Assembly: GCA_947570625.1 (NCBI GenBank)
Contig: CANOUP010000011.1
Coordinates: 1-60,769, forward strand
Source: an uncultured Clostridia bacterium
GTDB taxonomy: Bacteria; Bacillota; Clostridia; Christensenellales; Borkfalkiaceae
Length of the DNA: 60,769 bases
Reading direction: 5' to 3'
The position numbers and the translations under genes are program-made. The notes under the pieces were generated by a model. The model saw only the letters and a program-made list of their open reading frames with translations, did not search any database and was not told the origin of the DNA. Positions 1 to 7,353 of this stretch are shown piece after piece (the stretch's first letter is position 1; each line of letters opens with the position of its first letter).

Positions 1-55
1 TTACGGCGACAGCGCGGACTATTCCGATACCGACAATTCCGACGGTTCTTATTAA
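1..55 (+). CDS. C-terminal tail of a truncated upstream gene
   Basis: Reading from base 2, 17 codons run open to a TAA at 53-55, giving an acidic, Ser/Tyr/Asp-rich tail that ends in DGSY. A strong terminator hairpin follows eight bases later, which supports this as the real end of a rightward gene. The rest lies outside the window, so no function can be given. Confidence 0.4.
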   Translation, partial: YGDSADYSDTDNSDGSY

Positions 56-62
56 AGAAATG

Positions 63-94
63 TTCCCTGCGGGCAGTTTGCCCGCAGGGAATTT
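63..94 (+). terminator. Rho-independent terminator
   Basis: A 13-bp perfect stem (63-75 pairs with 79-91) with a 3-nt loop is followed by a short T stretch. It ends the gene whose last codons are at 2-55 and separates it from the tRNA promoter. Confidence 0.75.
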
Positions 95-133
95 AATTAG
101 ATATAAAAAAATTAAAAAACAGGTCAAAAACGC

Positions 134-162
134 TTGTAATTTTAAGCGCGTTTATATATAAT
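134..162 (+). promoter_or_regulatory. tRNA-Gln promoter
   Basis: TTGTAA (134-139), a 17-bp spacer and a perfect TATAAT (157-162) place the start near 169, six bases before the mature tRNA 5' end. Confidence 0.65.
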
Positions 163-174
163 AATTAGCGTAAT

Positions 175-249
175 TGGGGTGTCGCCAAGCGGTAAGGCAA
201 CGGACTCTGACTCCGTCATTCGTTGGTTCAAATCCAGCTACCCCAGCCA
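175..249 (+). tRNA. tRNA-Gln (anticodon CTG)
   Basis: The 75-nt sequence folds into a full cloverleaf. The acceptor stem TGGGGTG pairs with TACCCCA, the anticodon stem ACGGA pairs with TCCGT around loop CTCTGAC (anticodon CTG), the T arm carries GGTTCAAAT, and CCA is encoded. From base 205 on, the gene is the left attachment repeat of the prophage, so the 3' half comes from phage DNA while the 5' half and promoter are host. The same 3' half occurs again at 9452-9500. Confidence 0.96.
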
Positions 250-253
250 AAAA
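205..253. repeat. attL, 49-bp direct repeat
   Basis: Bases 205-253 are identical to 9452-9500 over 49 bp. The repeat starts in the anticodon loop and covers the T arm, the acceptor 3' strand, CCA and the following A run. This is the usual result of tyrosine-recombinase integration into a tRNA 3' half. The integrase gene lies next to it and ends at 357. Confidence 0.93.
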
Positions 254-306
254 CGCTGTTTTTCGTTCATTTTTAGCGAAATGTAAACGAAGAATGGCGT
301 TTTTTT
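249..306 (+). terminator. Phage-borne terminator for the restored tRNA
   Basis: The outer stem AAAAACGC (249-256) pairs with GCGTTTTT (297-304). An inner arm pairs TTCGTT-CATTT with AAATG-AACGAA. A T run follows. The host sequence after attR (9496-9553) has the same layout with different bases, so the phage seems to bring its own tRNA terminator. Confidence 0.6.
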
Positions 307-356
307 ATGCCCGAAACGCCGAGATTTGCGTGTAACTTGCGTGTAAACTACGGCTA

Positions 357-1430
357 TTATACATTATAGTTTACTTTCTCGCCCTCTCTCTTCAAAAACT
401 CACGCGAAAAATGCGTATATACGTTACTCGTCTGCGTATTGTCCGCGGCGTGCCCCGCCCATACCGAAACGACTTCGCGCGGAACTCCGCACTCCTGCGA
501 CCTCGTGATAAAGGTGTGCCGAAGCTCGTGCAAGTGGTGTTTAGGCATAAGCCGTTTCATTGCTTGCGTAAGCGCGTCGGGACGAACGCCCCGCAGCTCT
601 TCGAGCTCGAAGCTCGTCAGCCATTTCGCAAGCATTGGCGTTATCGGAATTATACGGCGTTTCTCGTTATAACCTTTCCGCACCTTTGCGCAGATAACCG
701 AAACGAAGCCGTCCTCGATTACCGCGCTTGCAAGCTCCGAACGCCGAATACCCGTGTATAGTAGAAATATAAGCGCGTGCTTAATTTCCTTATCGCATTT
801 GCTGGCGACAAGCAACCGAAGAAATTCCCGTTCCTCTTCGAGCGTTAGCGCAACGCCGTTTTGCTCCTCGTACTGGGGCGGTTTTACAAACCGCATAGGC
901 GACTTTTCTATGAGCTCTTCGCCGAGCGCAAACTCGAATATCGATTTCAAAGCCTGATAAATTTTATCCGCTGTCCTGTACTTCTTGCAATCTATAAAAG
1001 CGTTTATAAGCTCCTGACAGTCAGACTGTTTCAGTTCGGAAAGCTTGCGCCCTTCAAAGGCGGGGAAAATGTTTGCCCGAAATAAGCTTTCGTAATGCTC
1101 GTATGTAGTCGGCTTGATTAACGGCTTTCGCAGTTCCAACCACCGCGCCGCAACAACGCAAAACAGCGGTAGAGGTTGACGCTCTTCGGGAACGGCAACG
1201 GATTTAGGTTGTTTCCCTTTTACAGGTTTGCCACCGTTGCGAATATCTTGAATAAAACGGCGTACGGCTTCGTCGCGGTTTTTTGACGAACCGAAATACG
1301 AAATGCCGTCTATCTGCTTACGCACTTCATAAACGCCCGTTTCCTCGCGGTAACTTATGTTTTTTTGATTTTTAAATTTTTCAATTAGATTTTTAGGCAA
1401 TGCTTTAATCTCCTTTTCTGTGAAATTCAA
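357..1430 (-). CDS. int: Tyrosine recombinase (phage integrase)
   Basis: This 357-residue protein catalyses site-specific integration and excision at the tRNA-Gln att site. An N-terminal AP2-like DNA-binding segment (about residues 20-65, with YFGSSKNRDEA) is followed by a SAM-like core-binding domain (about 85-175) and a catalytic domain. The catalytic residues are visible as R229 in TGIRRSE, H301 and R304 in HELRH, H327 in WAGH and Y338 in VYTHF. Translation probably starts at TTG 1430, overlapping the stop of the small upstream gene (TTGA), so the two are coupled. It is the last gene of the leftward repressor operon and ends about 100 bp from attL. The length is normal for the family and the gene looks intact. 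Confidence 0.95.
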   Translation of the reverse strand: MNFTEKEIKALPKNLIEKFKNQKNISYREETGVYEVRKQIDGISYFGSSKNRDEAVRRFIQDIRNGGKPVKGKQPKSVAVPEERQPLPLFCVVAARWLELRKPLIKPTTYEHYESLFRANIFPAFEGRKLSELKQSDCQELINAFIDCKKYRTADKIYQALKSIFEFALGEELIEKSPMRFVKPPQYEEQNGVALTLEEEREFLRLLVASKCDKEIKHALIFLLYTGIRRSELASAVIEDGFVSVICAKVRKGYNEKRRIIPITPMLAKWLTSFELEELRGVRPDALTQAMKRLMPKHHLHELRHTFITRSQECGVPREVVSVWAGHAADNTQTSNVYTHFSREFLKREGEKVNYNV

Positions 1431-1624
1431 GCCTGCGCTTTCTTCCTTGTTTTTAACCTCCTTAACCGCCCGCGGGAAAAGTAATATTTTTCCGTCGGCG
1501 TTTTTTTTACGTCCTCGATAAATTGCGCGTACTCGGTTTCGTCCGCGTCGATTAGTTCGAGAAATTTAACCGACAGCGCGAAAAATTGCTCGGCTAACGG
1601 TTTAAGTCTTTGTAATTCCTTCAT
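1427..1624 (-). CDS. Small charged protein between repressor and integrase
   Basis: This 65-residue protein has a good Shine-Dalgarno (AAAGGAG) and a TTGA overlap with the integrase start, so it is probably translated. The first half is predicted helical (ELQRLKPLAEQFFALSVKFLE) and the C-terminus is strongly basic (RGRLRRLKTRKK). I do not recognise a family. The position beside int would suit an excisionase or recombination directionality factor, and the basic tail would suit DNA binding, but this rests on context only. It lies 37 bp downstream of the repressor in the same orientation. Confidence 0.65.
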   Translation of the reverse strand: MKELQRLKPLAEQFFALSVKFLELIDADETEYAQFIEDVKKTPTEKYYFSRGRLRRLKTRKKAQA

Positions 1625-1661
1625 TTTTATTTCTCCTTTGCGTAATGTCGCAAAGGATATT

Positions 1662-2030
1662 TTAAACCTTTTTACGAGTGCTGTCCGCGTCTTTTTTCGC
1701 CCAGCTCCGCACTGCGTCCAAAGTCATACTTTGCAAGTAAGGCGAAATACTGCGATAAAGCCGTAATAACTCCCGCTCGTCGGCGGTCATACTCTCGCCC
1801 ATCGGCGCGACAGTAGGCGCGCCGAAATCGTCTTCAAGTCCGAGCAGATAATCAACAGATACTTCAAAATACGAAGCAATTTTTGTAAGCGAGATTATAC
1901 TCGGCTCACTTCTATTATTTTCCCACTCGCAAATACAATTCGGAGTTAATCCTAAAAAAGACGATAATTTTTTTTGTGTGCACTGTGTAGCTGTTCGAAG
2001 CTCTTTTAATCGTGTCGCAAATGAATCCAT
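1662..2030 (-). CDS. XRE-family phage repressor (CI-like)
   Basis: This 122-residue protein has an N-terminal helix-turn-helix of the Cro/CI type: about residues 4-60, with TRLKELRTATQCTQKKLSSF, GLTPNCICEWENNRSEPS and SYFEVSVDYLLGL. The C-terminal part (about 70-122) is short and helical and is probably for oligomerisation. No LexA-type Ser/Lys protease domain is present, so induction is unlikely to go through RecA-driven self-cleavage. Three operators of consensus ACAGAAwTTCTGT lie just upstream. The minus-strand -10 TATAAT at 2042-2037 puts the transcript start at the A of the ATG, so the repressor mRNA is predicted to be leaderless. It probably holds the rightward genes silent and controls its own operon. 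Confidence 0.9.
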   Translation of the reverse strand: MDSFATRLKELRTATQCTQKKLSSFLGLTPNCICEWENNRSEPSIISLTKIASYFEVSVDYLLGLEDDFGAPTVAPMGESMTADERELLRLYRSISPYLQSMTLDAVRSWAKKDADSTRKKV

Positions 2031-2036
2031 AATTTG

Positions 2037-2115
2037 ATTATACAGAAATTCTGTGTAAAAACTTGACTACACAGAATTGCTGTGATATAATTGACGCAAA
2101 ACACAGAAACTCTGT
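2037..2115. promoter_or_regulatory. Divergent promoters with three repressor operators
   Basis: Three 13-bp palindromes occur: 2042-2054 (ACAGAAATTCTGT, perfect), 2071-2083 (one mismatch) and 2103-2115 (one mismatch). The rightward promoter is TTGACT (2063-2068), 17 bp, TATAAT (2086-2091) with an extended TG, and the middle operator fills its spacer. The leftward repressor -10 is TATAAT on the minus strand at 2042-2037, touched by the first operator. The third operator lies at the expected early transcribed region of the rightward transcript. The layout resembles a three-operator lysogeny switch. Confidence 0.85.
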
Positions 2116-2230
2116 ATTTCTCAAAACGCCGTTCGAGTAAATATTCGTCCCGAGGCTATCGGGCGCCAGAACGCAAAATACGCGGTCTAAAAGCATATTG
2201 CATTTCCGCTGACAACAAAAAGGAGAATAA

Positions 2231-2581
2231 ATGAGCAATACTGATTTACTACCTTGCGAAGTCAACGCGCAGACAACCTGCGCGACGTGCAACCTGCATA
2301 ACAACGGTTGCCCTATCGAGTTAATGTGCGGAGTTAAAGGCGCTTATGACATCGTCAAAGCGCTTAACCCCATAAAGACAATGCCCAGAGCGGGCGCGGA
2401 TATTCCCGCGCTTGTAAAAGCACAGTTCCCCGATTACTACAATTATTTCAATAAACATTTAGATTGGAACGACCTTGACGGGATACTCGACTTTCTATAC
2501 TTCCACGCAAAGATTTTACACGTTATCGAAGCCCAACAGCTTATAGATTTAATCGAAAGCAACTGCGAGGTAAAAAAATGA
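2231..2581 (+). CDS. Small cysteine-rich phage protein, function unknown
   Basis: This 116-residue protein is the first gene of the rightward transcript, with a clear AAAAGGAG site. The N-terminal third has a cysteine cluster (C9, C17, C20, C27, C33) that could bind a metal. The rest is helical with aromatic runs such as DYYNYFNKHLDWND. I do not recognise a family. As the first gene under the repressed promoter it could be an early regulator or a host-takeover protein. The ATG of the next gene overlaps its end (2578-2581), so translation is coupled. Confidence 0.75.
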   Translation: MSNTDLLPCEVNAQTTCATCNLHNNGCPIELMCGVKGAYDIVKALNPIKTMPRAGADIPALVKAQFPDYYNYFNKHLDWNDLDGILDFLYFHAKILHVIEAQQLIDLIESNCEVKK

Positions 2582-2805
2582 TAAAAGTCAGATTATGGGG
2601 CGAGCTGGAAGAAGTCAATAAACTCGCAGAACTTATAAGCGGCTTAACGCCGCGGATACGGGTGTTAAGTTGTTCGCGAAATTATTCGGACAGAGGCGCA
2701 AGCGTTTATAACCGCGTGTATATAGAAGTTGAGCTTCACTCGGCGGCGACAATAAATAAAGACTTTGAACAAAGCCTTGCGCCGATTAAACAGCCGAAAA
2801 CATAA
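2578..2805 (+). CDS. DUF3970-like small protein
   Basis: This 75-residue protein begins with KVRLWGELEEVNKLAELI and later has SDRGASVYNRVYIEVEL. That pattern of two beta strands around a helix, ending in an 'R.Y.RVYIEVEL' strand, matches my memory of DUF3970, a family common in Firmicutes phages and mobile elements whose role is not known. It overlaps the gene before it by four bases (ATGA) and has no membrane segment or signal. Homology is remembered, not searched. Confidence 0.75.
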   Translation: MIKVRLWGELEEVNKLAELISGLTPRIRVLSCSRNYSDRGASVYNRVYIEVELHSAATINKDFEQSLAPIKQPKT

Positions 2806-2850
2806 CACAGGCTATCACACGGGGCAAACCGTTGATATAAAATTAAATAA

Positions 2851-2868
2851 GGGGGCGGGAAAGCCCCC
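2851..2868 (+). promoter_or_regulatory. GC-rich hairpin just before a structural gene
   Basis: GGGGGC (2851-2856) pairs with GCCCCC (2863-2868) around a GGGAAA loop, ending four bases before the AAAGGAG site of the gene at 2887. There is no T run, so it looks more like an mRNA processing or stabilising structure than a terminator. Confidence 0.5.
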
Positions 2869-2886
2869 GAAAGGAGCAAAAGGAAA

Positions 2887-4068
2887 ATGTCAAGAAAACA
2901 CTATTCCCGAAACAGTGACGGAGCAAGCGTCAAGATAACGGCAATTATAGCGTTATTCCTTGCGGTTATCGTAGGCGCGTACGTCGTGCTTTCGTTAGTC
3001 TACAAGACGTGGAATCCCGTCAAGTGGACTCAATCAGGACAAGAGCAGACGGACAACGACGGCAACGGCGAGGACAAAGACCCGTCGGACGATAAACTCG
3101 TAAATTCGGGCGAAAACAAAGGAATATTCCTGAGGGCAAGCCGTATTTCTTCGGAACAATACGAAGATTACGGTATCGACGAACAAGCAAATACCGCATA
3201 CAACATAACCGCAACGGTTAACGAGGACGCGGGCGACAAAAGCGTTGTCGGCAGTGTCAGCTGGAAAGATAACGCGAGCTCCTGGGCAACGGGTAAAAAC
3301 ATAGCCGATTACGTTACTTTAAATCAGACCGTGCAGTACGGGCTTGAATTCACGCTCACCGTAAATCAACCGTTCGGCGAACCCGTAATGATAAAAGTCG
3401 CTAGCTGTGCAGACGGCGGAATTTACGGTACCGCGCAGGTGGACCATTTGAAAGAGCTCGAACTGTTTACGGCAACTCTCAACCCTTCGTACGGTTCAGA
3501 TTTAGGACGCGTCAACGTCGGCGATAGAATGAACACCGTAGAAATAACGCCTAAGTTCGGCGTCGGAACAATCCAGGGCACTATATCTAACTATAAGACA
3601 ACCTTCACGACAAACGCCTATTTCAGAAGCGAATTAAAAGCGAAGTTTTCTGCAAATGGCAGTATCTCAGGATTTCAGCCAGTTCAAAAAATCACAACAA
3701 CGGGAAAAGACTTTAAAATCCCCCTTTCGCAATTAAGAGCGGGCGGCGGCTATACCGAAGCGGCAGACATAGTTTTAAATAACTTCATAGTTGAACGCGG
3801 TCAAAACTACGGCGGAGGCTTGGAAAATGTCTCGAGCGCCTCGGCAAATTATATCGCAGGCGTTTCGAGGATTGAATATGAAATTACATACAGTTACGGC
3901 GACGAATACAGCGTCGTAAAAACCCGCCGATATGAAAACACTGATGAAATGTTTTCCGACGACCCTACAAAGCTCTATATTGCGTTCAGAAGCGACTGTC
4001 TGACGCTTATCAAATCGATAACGGATATTAACCTCGTGCCCGATAATATTATCGTGTACCCTGATTGA
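2887..4068 (+). CDS. Membrane-anchored beta-rich protein, probable virion or surface protein
   Basis: This 393-residue protein has a short basic cytoplasmic start (SRKHYSR), one membrane helix at about residues 15-40, an acidic low-complexity linker rich in D, N, E and G (about 50-70), and a long beta-strand-rich outer domain with alternating polar and hydrophobic residues and many Thr, Ser and Gly. No enzyme motif is seen. It lies directly before the pIII-like gene and the Zot ATPase, where inoviruses keep virion genes, so a minor coat or assembly role is inferred. It is too large for a typical major coat protein. The start has a strong AAAGGAG with a second AAGGA run. The end meets the next gene. 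Confidence 0.75.
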   Translation: MSRKHYSRNSDGASVKITAIIALFLAVIVGAYVVLSLVYKTWNPVKWTQSGQEQTDNDGNGEDKDPSDDKLVNSGENKGIFLRASRISSEQYEDYGIDEQANTAYNITATVNEDAGDKSVVGSVSWKDNASSWATGKNIADYVTLNQTVQYGLEFTLTVNQPFGEPVMIKVASCADGGIYGTAQVDHLKELELFTATLNPSYGSDLGRVNVGDRMNTVEITPKFGVGTIQGTISNYKTTFTTNAYFRSELKAKFSANGSISGFQPVQKITTTGKDFKIPLSQLRAGGGYTEAADIVLNNFIVERGQNYGGGLENVSSASANYIAGVSRIEYEITYSYGDEYSVVKTRRYENTDEMFSDDPTKLYIAFRSDCLTLIKSITDINLVPDNIIVYPD

Positions 4069-4079
4069 CGGAGCTTAAA

Positions 4080-5546
4080 ATGAAACAGGCAGGCAGAAAA
4101 ACAAATTACGCAGTAATATTGCTTATAGCGATATTCTTCATTTTTTTCCAAACGGGCGGCGGTGCGGTTTACCGCACCGCCGTTTCGGCGCGTGCGGAAA
4201 CCGAAGCTTCGAGCGTAATAAAAGACCTTACCACAGACAAAAGCTTTAATTTCTCTGACTATCCCGAAGAGCTTTACAACTTTTCAATCGAAGTCATACA
4301 GATAGCCGAGAGCGAAAACGGCGAGCTGTTTATATATACATACCAGCCCTGCCAACGCGCTATTAAACTTGTATGCAATGAAGTCAATATGTCTTTTTCG
4401 GATAAGCTCGGCGGAGAAGTCGAATATACCGCCGATTCGGATAAGCCGAAGCTATACCCTTTGAAACAGGTCAGCACGTGGGGCGTGTTCTCGAAATATC
4501 TTGTCGAGGACGTAACCGTTTCGAAGGATAGCGTACGGTATTATAACATAACTTCGCTTTACCGCAATTACGACAAGCTTGCAGACGACAGTGCGCTTAA
4601 AGACGAACACGGAATAGCGTTAAAAGTCGGGCAGTGCTGGAAAGCAGAAACAGTAAACGGTGCAGTGCAGTACGAAGTCAAAAAAATAGATACTATCACG
4701 ATAACGGACTGTATATACGGAACGATACGGGTACCCGAAGGCTTTAACTTCGCTTTCTCGTATTCCTGCGATATGCACGTAATAGCAATCGATACGGATA
4801 TAAAAATGGACGACCTGCTGGAAGCGGACGTCGCGTTTAAGTACTGTTATATCGAAAAAGGCATATACGGACAGGATACGGGCTATGACTGGCAGGACAA
4901 AACGGTTACGGTTAATTACAAGGAGAAAGGAACTTCCGATGACCATATATTTGGAAAAGGTTCCAAAACTTGGGATAAAATCAAGAGAGGCAGTGACTTT
5001 GTAGAAACGCTTGCGGAAGCTAAAATTAAAATGTCTGACGAAATGAAAAACGACCTATGGCAAAAAGAATGGGTAATTGCCTTTTGGGATACAAATTACG
5101 AAAACACCGCAGGCGGAGTATTAGGGTGGTTGAATTACGTCGGAGCAGTTTTCGGCGGTACTATTTACAAATCGACGGTAGTCAAAGACGCAACCGTTAT
5201 CCGCTTAGAGTTTTTGAAGGACGGAAAGGTTTACAACCTCGGCGCGGTATCGGACAAGAGCGGAGATTTTGACGTTATAGGCGGAGGCGACGAAACTTTT
5301 ATAGATTCCGTTAACAAAGTATTTAAGGACTTTTTCTCGAAACTGCCTTGGTGGGCGTGGTTGTTAATATTCATATTAGGCGGGTCTGTTATCATCACCG
5401 TACTTTCAATCATTTTCCCCGTTGTGCGAACGGCACTAAAAGCTATATTCTTTGCTATCGGTAAAGTGTTCAAGGCTATCTGTTGGGTAATTTGCTTGCC
5501 CTTCAAAGCCGTTGCGGCGTTGGTTAAACGCAAGGGCAAAAAATAA
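4080..5546 (+). CDS. pIII-like adsorption protein with C-terminal membrane anchor
   Basis: This 488-residue protein has a signal peptide (basic KQAGRK, hydrophobic core at about 10-24, likely cleavage after VSARA), a long extracytoplasmic beta-rich domain, then a C-terminal membrane region from about residue 424 (WWAWLLIFILGGSVIITVL) with a second amphipathic hydrophobic stretch and a basic end KRKGKK. That is the plan of filamentous phage pIII, with a C-terminus resembling pVI. It lies immediately before the Zot ATPase (one base gap). I chose ATG 4080 because CGGAG lies at the right distance and the signal peptide then starts correctly; a TTG at 4065 is possible. Receptor binding is inferred. 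Confidence 0.75.
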   Translation: MKQAGRKTNYAVILLIAIFFIFFQTGGGAVYRTAVSARAETEASSVIKDLTTDKSFNFSDYPEELYNFSIEVIQIAESENGELFIYTYQPCQRAIKLVCNEVNMSFSDKLGGEVEYTADSDKPKLYPLKQVSTWGVFSKYLVEDVTVSKDSVRYYNITSLYRNYDKLADDSALKDEHGIALKVGQCWKAETVNGAVQYEVKKIDTITITDCIYGTIRVPEGFNFAFSYSCDMHVIAIDTDIKMDDLLEADVAFKYCYIEKGIYGQDTGYDWQDKTVTVNYKEKGTSDDHIFGKGSKTWDKIKRGSDFVETLAEAKIKMSDEMKNDLWQKEWVIAFWDTNYENTAGGVLGWLNYVGAVFGGTIYKSTVVKDATVIRLEFLKDGKVYNLGAVSDKSGDFDVIGGGDETFIDSVNKVFKDFFSKLPWWAWLLIFILGGSVIITVLSIIFPVVRTALKAIFFAIGKVFKAICWVICLPFKAVAALVKRKGKK

Positions 5547-5547
5547 A

Positions 5548-6309
5548 ATGTCTAAATTAATACTAAACCCCGAAAGTGAGGTGGTAATATTCTTCGGACC
5601 GAAAGGCAAAGGGAAATCGTCGCTTATGGGTCATTTTGCAGACGATTACCTTAAAACACAAGGACCGCAACGGCAAGAACTGTCAGAGCAACTTATACGT
5701 GAAGAAAACGCTAATCGGAAGGTACCGCTATCTTTCCCAACTGCGCCACCTATGTACTCAAATACAAAATATAAGCTTAAAACTTCGGCAGGCAAAGACT
5801 TCGAGCCTATACCCATTAAGGGCGAAGAAATCGGCATTTCGAACAACAAAGAAAATTATAAAGCTTTGTTTCCTGCTCCTTTAATCGCAATAGACGAAGC
5901 GCATAAAGAATTTAGTTCCAAAGGCGAGAACTTACATTTACCCGAGGGTCAATTTGAATTTTTTATGGAATGCCGTCACTATCACATTATTATGCTGTTA
6001 GCGGCGCCCCGCGCCGTTTTAATACATAAAGATATTCGCGCTTCGGGTTCGCGCTTCATAGAGCCACGCGAACGTATAGACGAATATGACGATTTTAAAA
6101 GGCTTTATAAAACAACTTGGCACTGTCGCGAGTTCCTGGATACAAGCGCAATCGAGGAATATATCGCTACAAACGGCAAAAGCGACGGTTACGTTGAAAC
6201 AACGTACATACACAAAGGCAATATACGAGAGCTTTACGACGGATACGCGTTCCGTCATCGTTTTTATCCTAAGGAAGGTAAAGACTTTGAAACATATCAT
6301 AAACATTAA
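5548..6309 (+). CDS. zot: Zot/pI-type filamentous phage assembly ATPase
   Basis: This 253-residue protein has Walker A GPKGKGKS (17-24), Walker B IAIDEAH (113-119, D116 and E117) and the family signature of a His/Arg-containing segment after it (ECRHYHIIMLLAAPRAV, 141-157). These mark the Zot family (PF05707), the inner-membrane motor of inovirus secretion. Most pI/Zot proteins have a single membrane helix after the ATPase domain. I see none here, and the protein ends soon after residue 240, so the periplasmic part may be lost or provided by a neighbouring membrane protein. The ATG at 5548 follows the upstream stop by one base. Its 3' end overlaps the start of the coiled-coil gene. Confidence 0.9.
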   Translation: MSKLILNPESEVVIFFGPKGKGKSSLMGHFADDYLKTQGPQRQELSEQLIREENANRKVPLSFPTAPPMYSNTKYKLKTSAGKDFEPIPIKGEEIGISNNKENYKALFPAPLIAIDEAHKEFSSKGENLHLPEGQFEFFMECRHYHIIMLLAAPRAVLIHKDIRASGSRFIEPRERIDEYDDFKRLYKTTWHCREFLDTSAIEEYIATNGKSDGYVETTYIHKGNIRELYDGYAFRHRFYPKEGKDFETYHKH

Positions 6310-7036
6310 CTTGTCCAAAGATACCCCCGCCGAAACGCTTACTGCACTTTACACTGCATTAAAAGTTGAAAATAAAAAGTTCAAAGACAAGCAACCGTTA
6401 TATGCGTTAAACGAAGATATTGAAAAACTGCACGAACGGTACGAGCAGTTATTTAAGCAAGTTAAAACTTCGCTTAACCTCTCAGAAAGGCAAATTGAAA
6501 AAGAATGCGAAACATTGAGCCAAAAATATGATTTTGAGCTTAAAGAGCTTTCCAAACTGCGTAAGGTTGATTACGATATAAAAATTGCAGAAATAAAAGC
6601 GCGGGAGAATGAGCGGAAACCTTGGCGACGCTGCTGGCTGTGGCGGTTACTGTTCAGACCGCTTACAAACCGTGCGCAGGATATAATCGAGGAGCGCGAG
6701 GAGCTAAACGCAGACATTATTCATTCTTCCGCCGAAAAAGAAATCGAGGCTGAACGTAATAAACAGCCTGAAACAGTCAAAACGCCGTCTAAACGTAAGT
6801 TAAGACGGGAAATGCGCAAAGAATTAAAAAAGATTATTGAAAGAGCCGACAACGCAAATCCAAATGAAATGTTTACCGAGCCGCAAGACGTTCCGAAGTC
6901 GGAGAACGCAGAACCCGCGCAGGAACTACCAAAAACGCAAGACAAACAATTGCCTGGGCAAATGACTTTGGACGACGTGCAACCTTTGGCACAACCGACA
7001 CGCCGACCGCGACCGCCGCGAAGCTGTCGGAAATAG
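6287..7036 (+). CDS. Coiled-coil phage protein of unknown function
   Basis: This 249-residue protein starts at TTG 6287, which follows AAGGAAGG (6271-6278) by eight bases; the longer open frame upstream only mirrors the Zot gene. Residues about 20-95 and 130-190 are rich in E, K and L with heptad-like spacing and probably form coiled coils. A Trp/Arg-rich patch (KPWRRCWLWRLLF, about 110-122) could sit on a membrane surface. The C-terminal 70 residues are Pro/Gln-rich and disordered. No family is recognised. Its 23-bp overlap with the Zot gene suggests coupled translation and perhaps a shared assembly task. Confidence 0.7.
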   Translation: MKHIININLSKDTPAETLTALYTALKVENKKFKDKQPLYALNEDIEKLHERYEQLFKQVKTSLNLSERQIEKECETLSQKYDFELKELSKLRKVDYDIKIAEIKARENERKPWRRCWLWRLLFRPLTNRAQDIIEEREELNADIIHSSAEKEIEAERNKQPETVKTPSKRKLRREMRKELKKIIERADNANPNEMFTEPQDVPKSENAEPAQELPKTQDKQLPGQMTLDDVQPLAQPTRRPRPPRSCRK

Positions 7037-7107
7037 TAAACTTAATAACGACGTCGCTATGTAGTACAAGTTTAAACTACTTATATCGATACAAGACGGG
7101 AAACTAT

Positions 7108-7338
7108 ATGAGAACCGAAAAGATAAATTATTGTTGCGACGAATGTGAAACGGTTGCAACGTTCGCAAGCAAAGAAAAAGCACGCGCGGGAGGCTGGGCT
7201 ATTGCGCGTGACAATAAAATATGCTATTGCCCGGACTGCGCGCCCTTTCACCGTTTAGGTGGCGCAAACGGCAAACGCACTGCACCCCGCCGCTGGCTTC
7301 CCGAAGGCTGGGAGCAATTAAGCTTTAAAACAAAGTAA
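7108..7338 (+). CDS. Small zinc-ribbon protein
   Basis: This 76-residue protein has two CxxC pairs (CDEC near residue 10 and CPDC near residue 41) spaced as in a zinc ribbon, separated by a helix with KEKARAGGWA, then a basic tail (KRTAPRRWLPEGW). I recognise no named family; such proteins are common in phages and mobile elements of Firmicutes. It lies 15 bp before the replication initiator gene and is probably co-transcribed with it. The Shine-Dalgarno is weak (GACGGGAAA), so expression may be low. Confidence 0.7.
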   Translation: MRTEKINYCCDECETVATFASKEKARAGGWAIARDNKICYCPDCAPFHRLGGANGKRTAPRRWLPEGWEQLSFKTK

Positions 7339-7353
7339 AAAGGAAAAAACGCT

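Noticed and set aside
6086-6286. N-terminal extension of the coiled-coil phage gene
   Set aside because: It only reads the Zot gene in another frame; TTG 6287 has a good Shine-Dalgarno.
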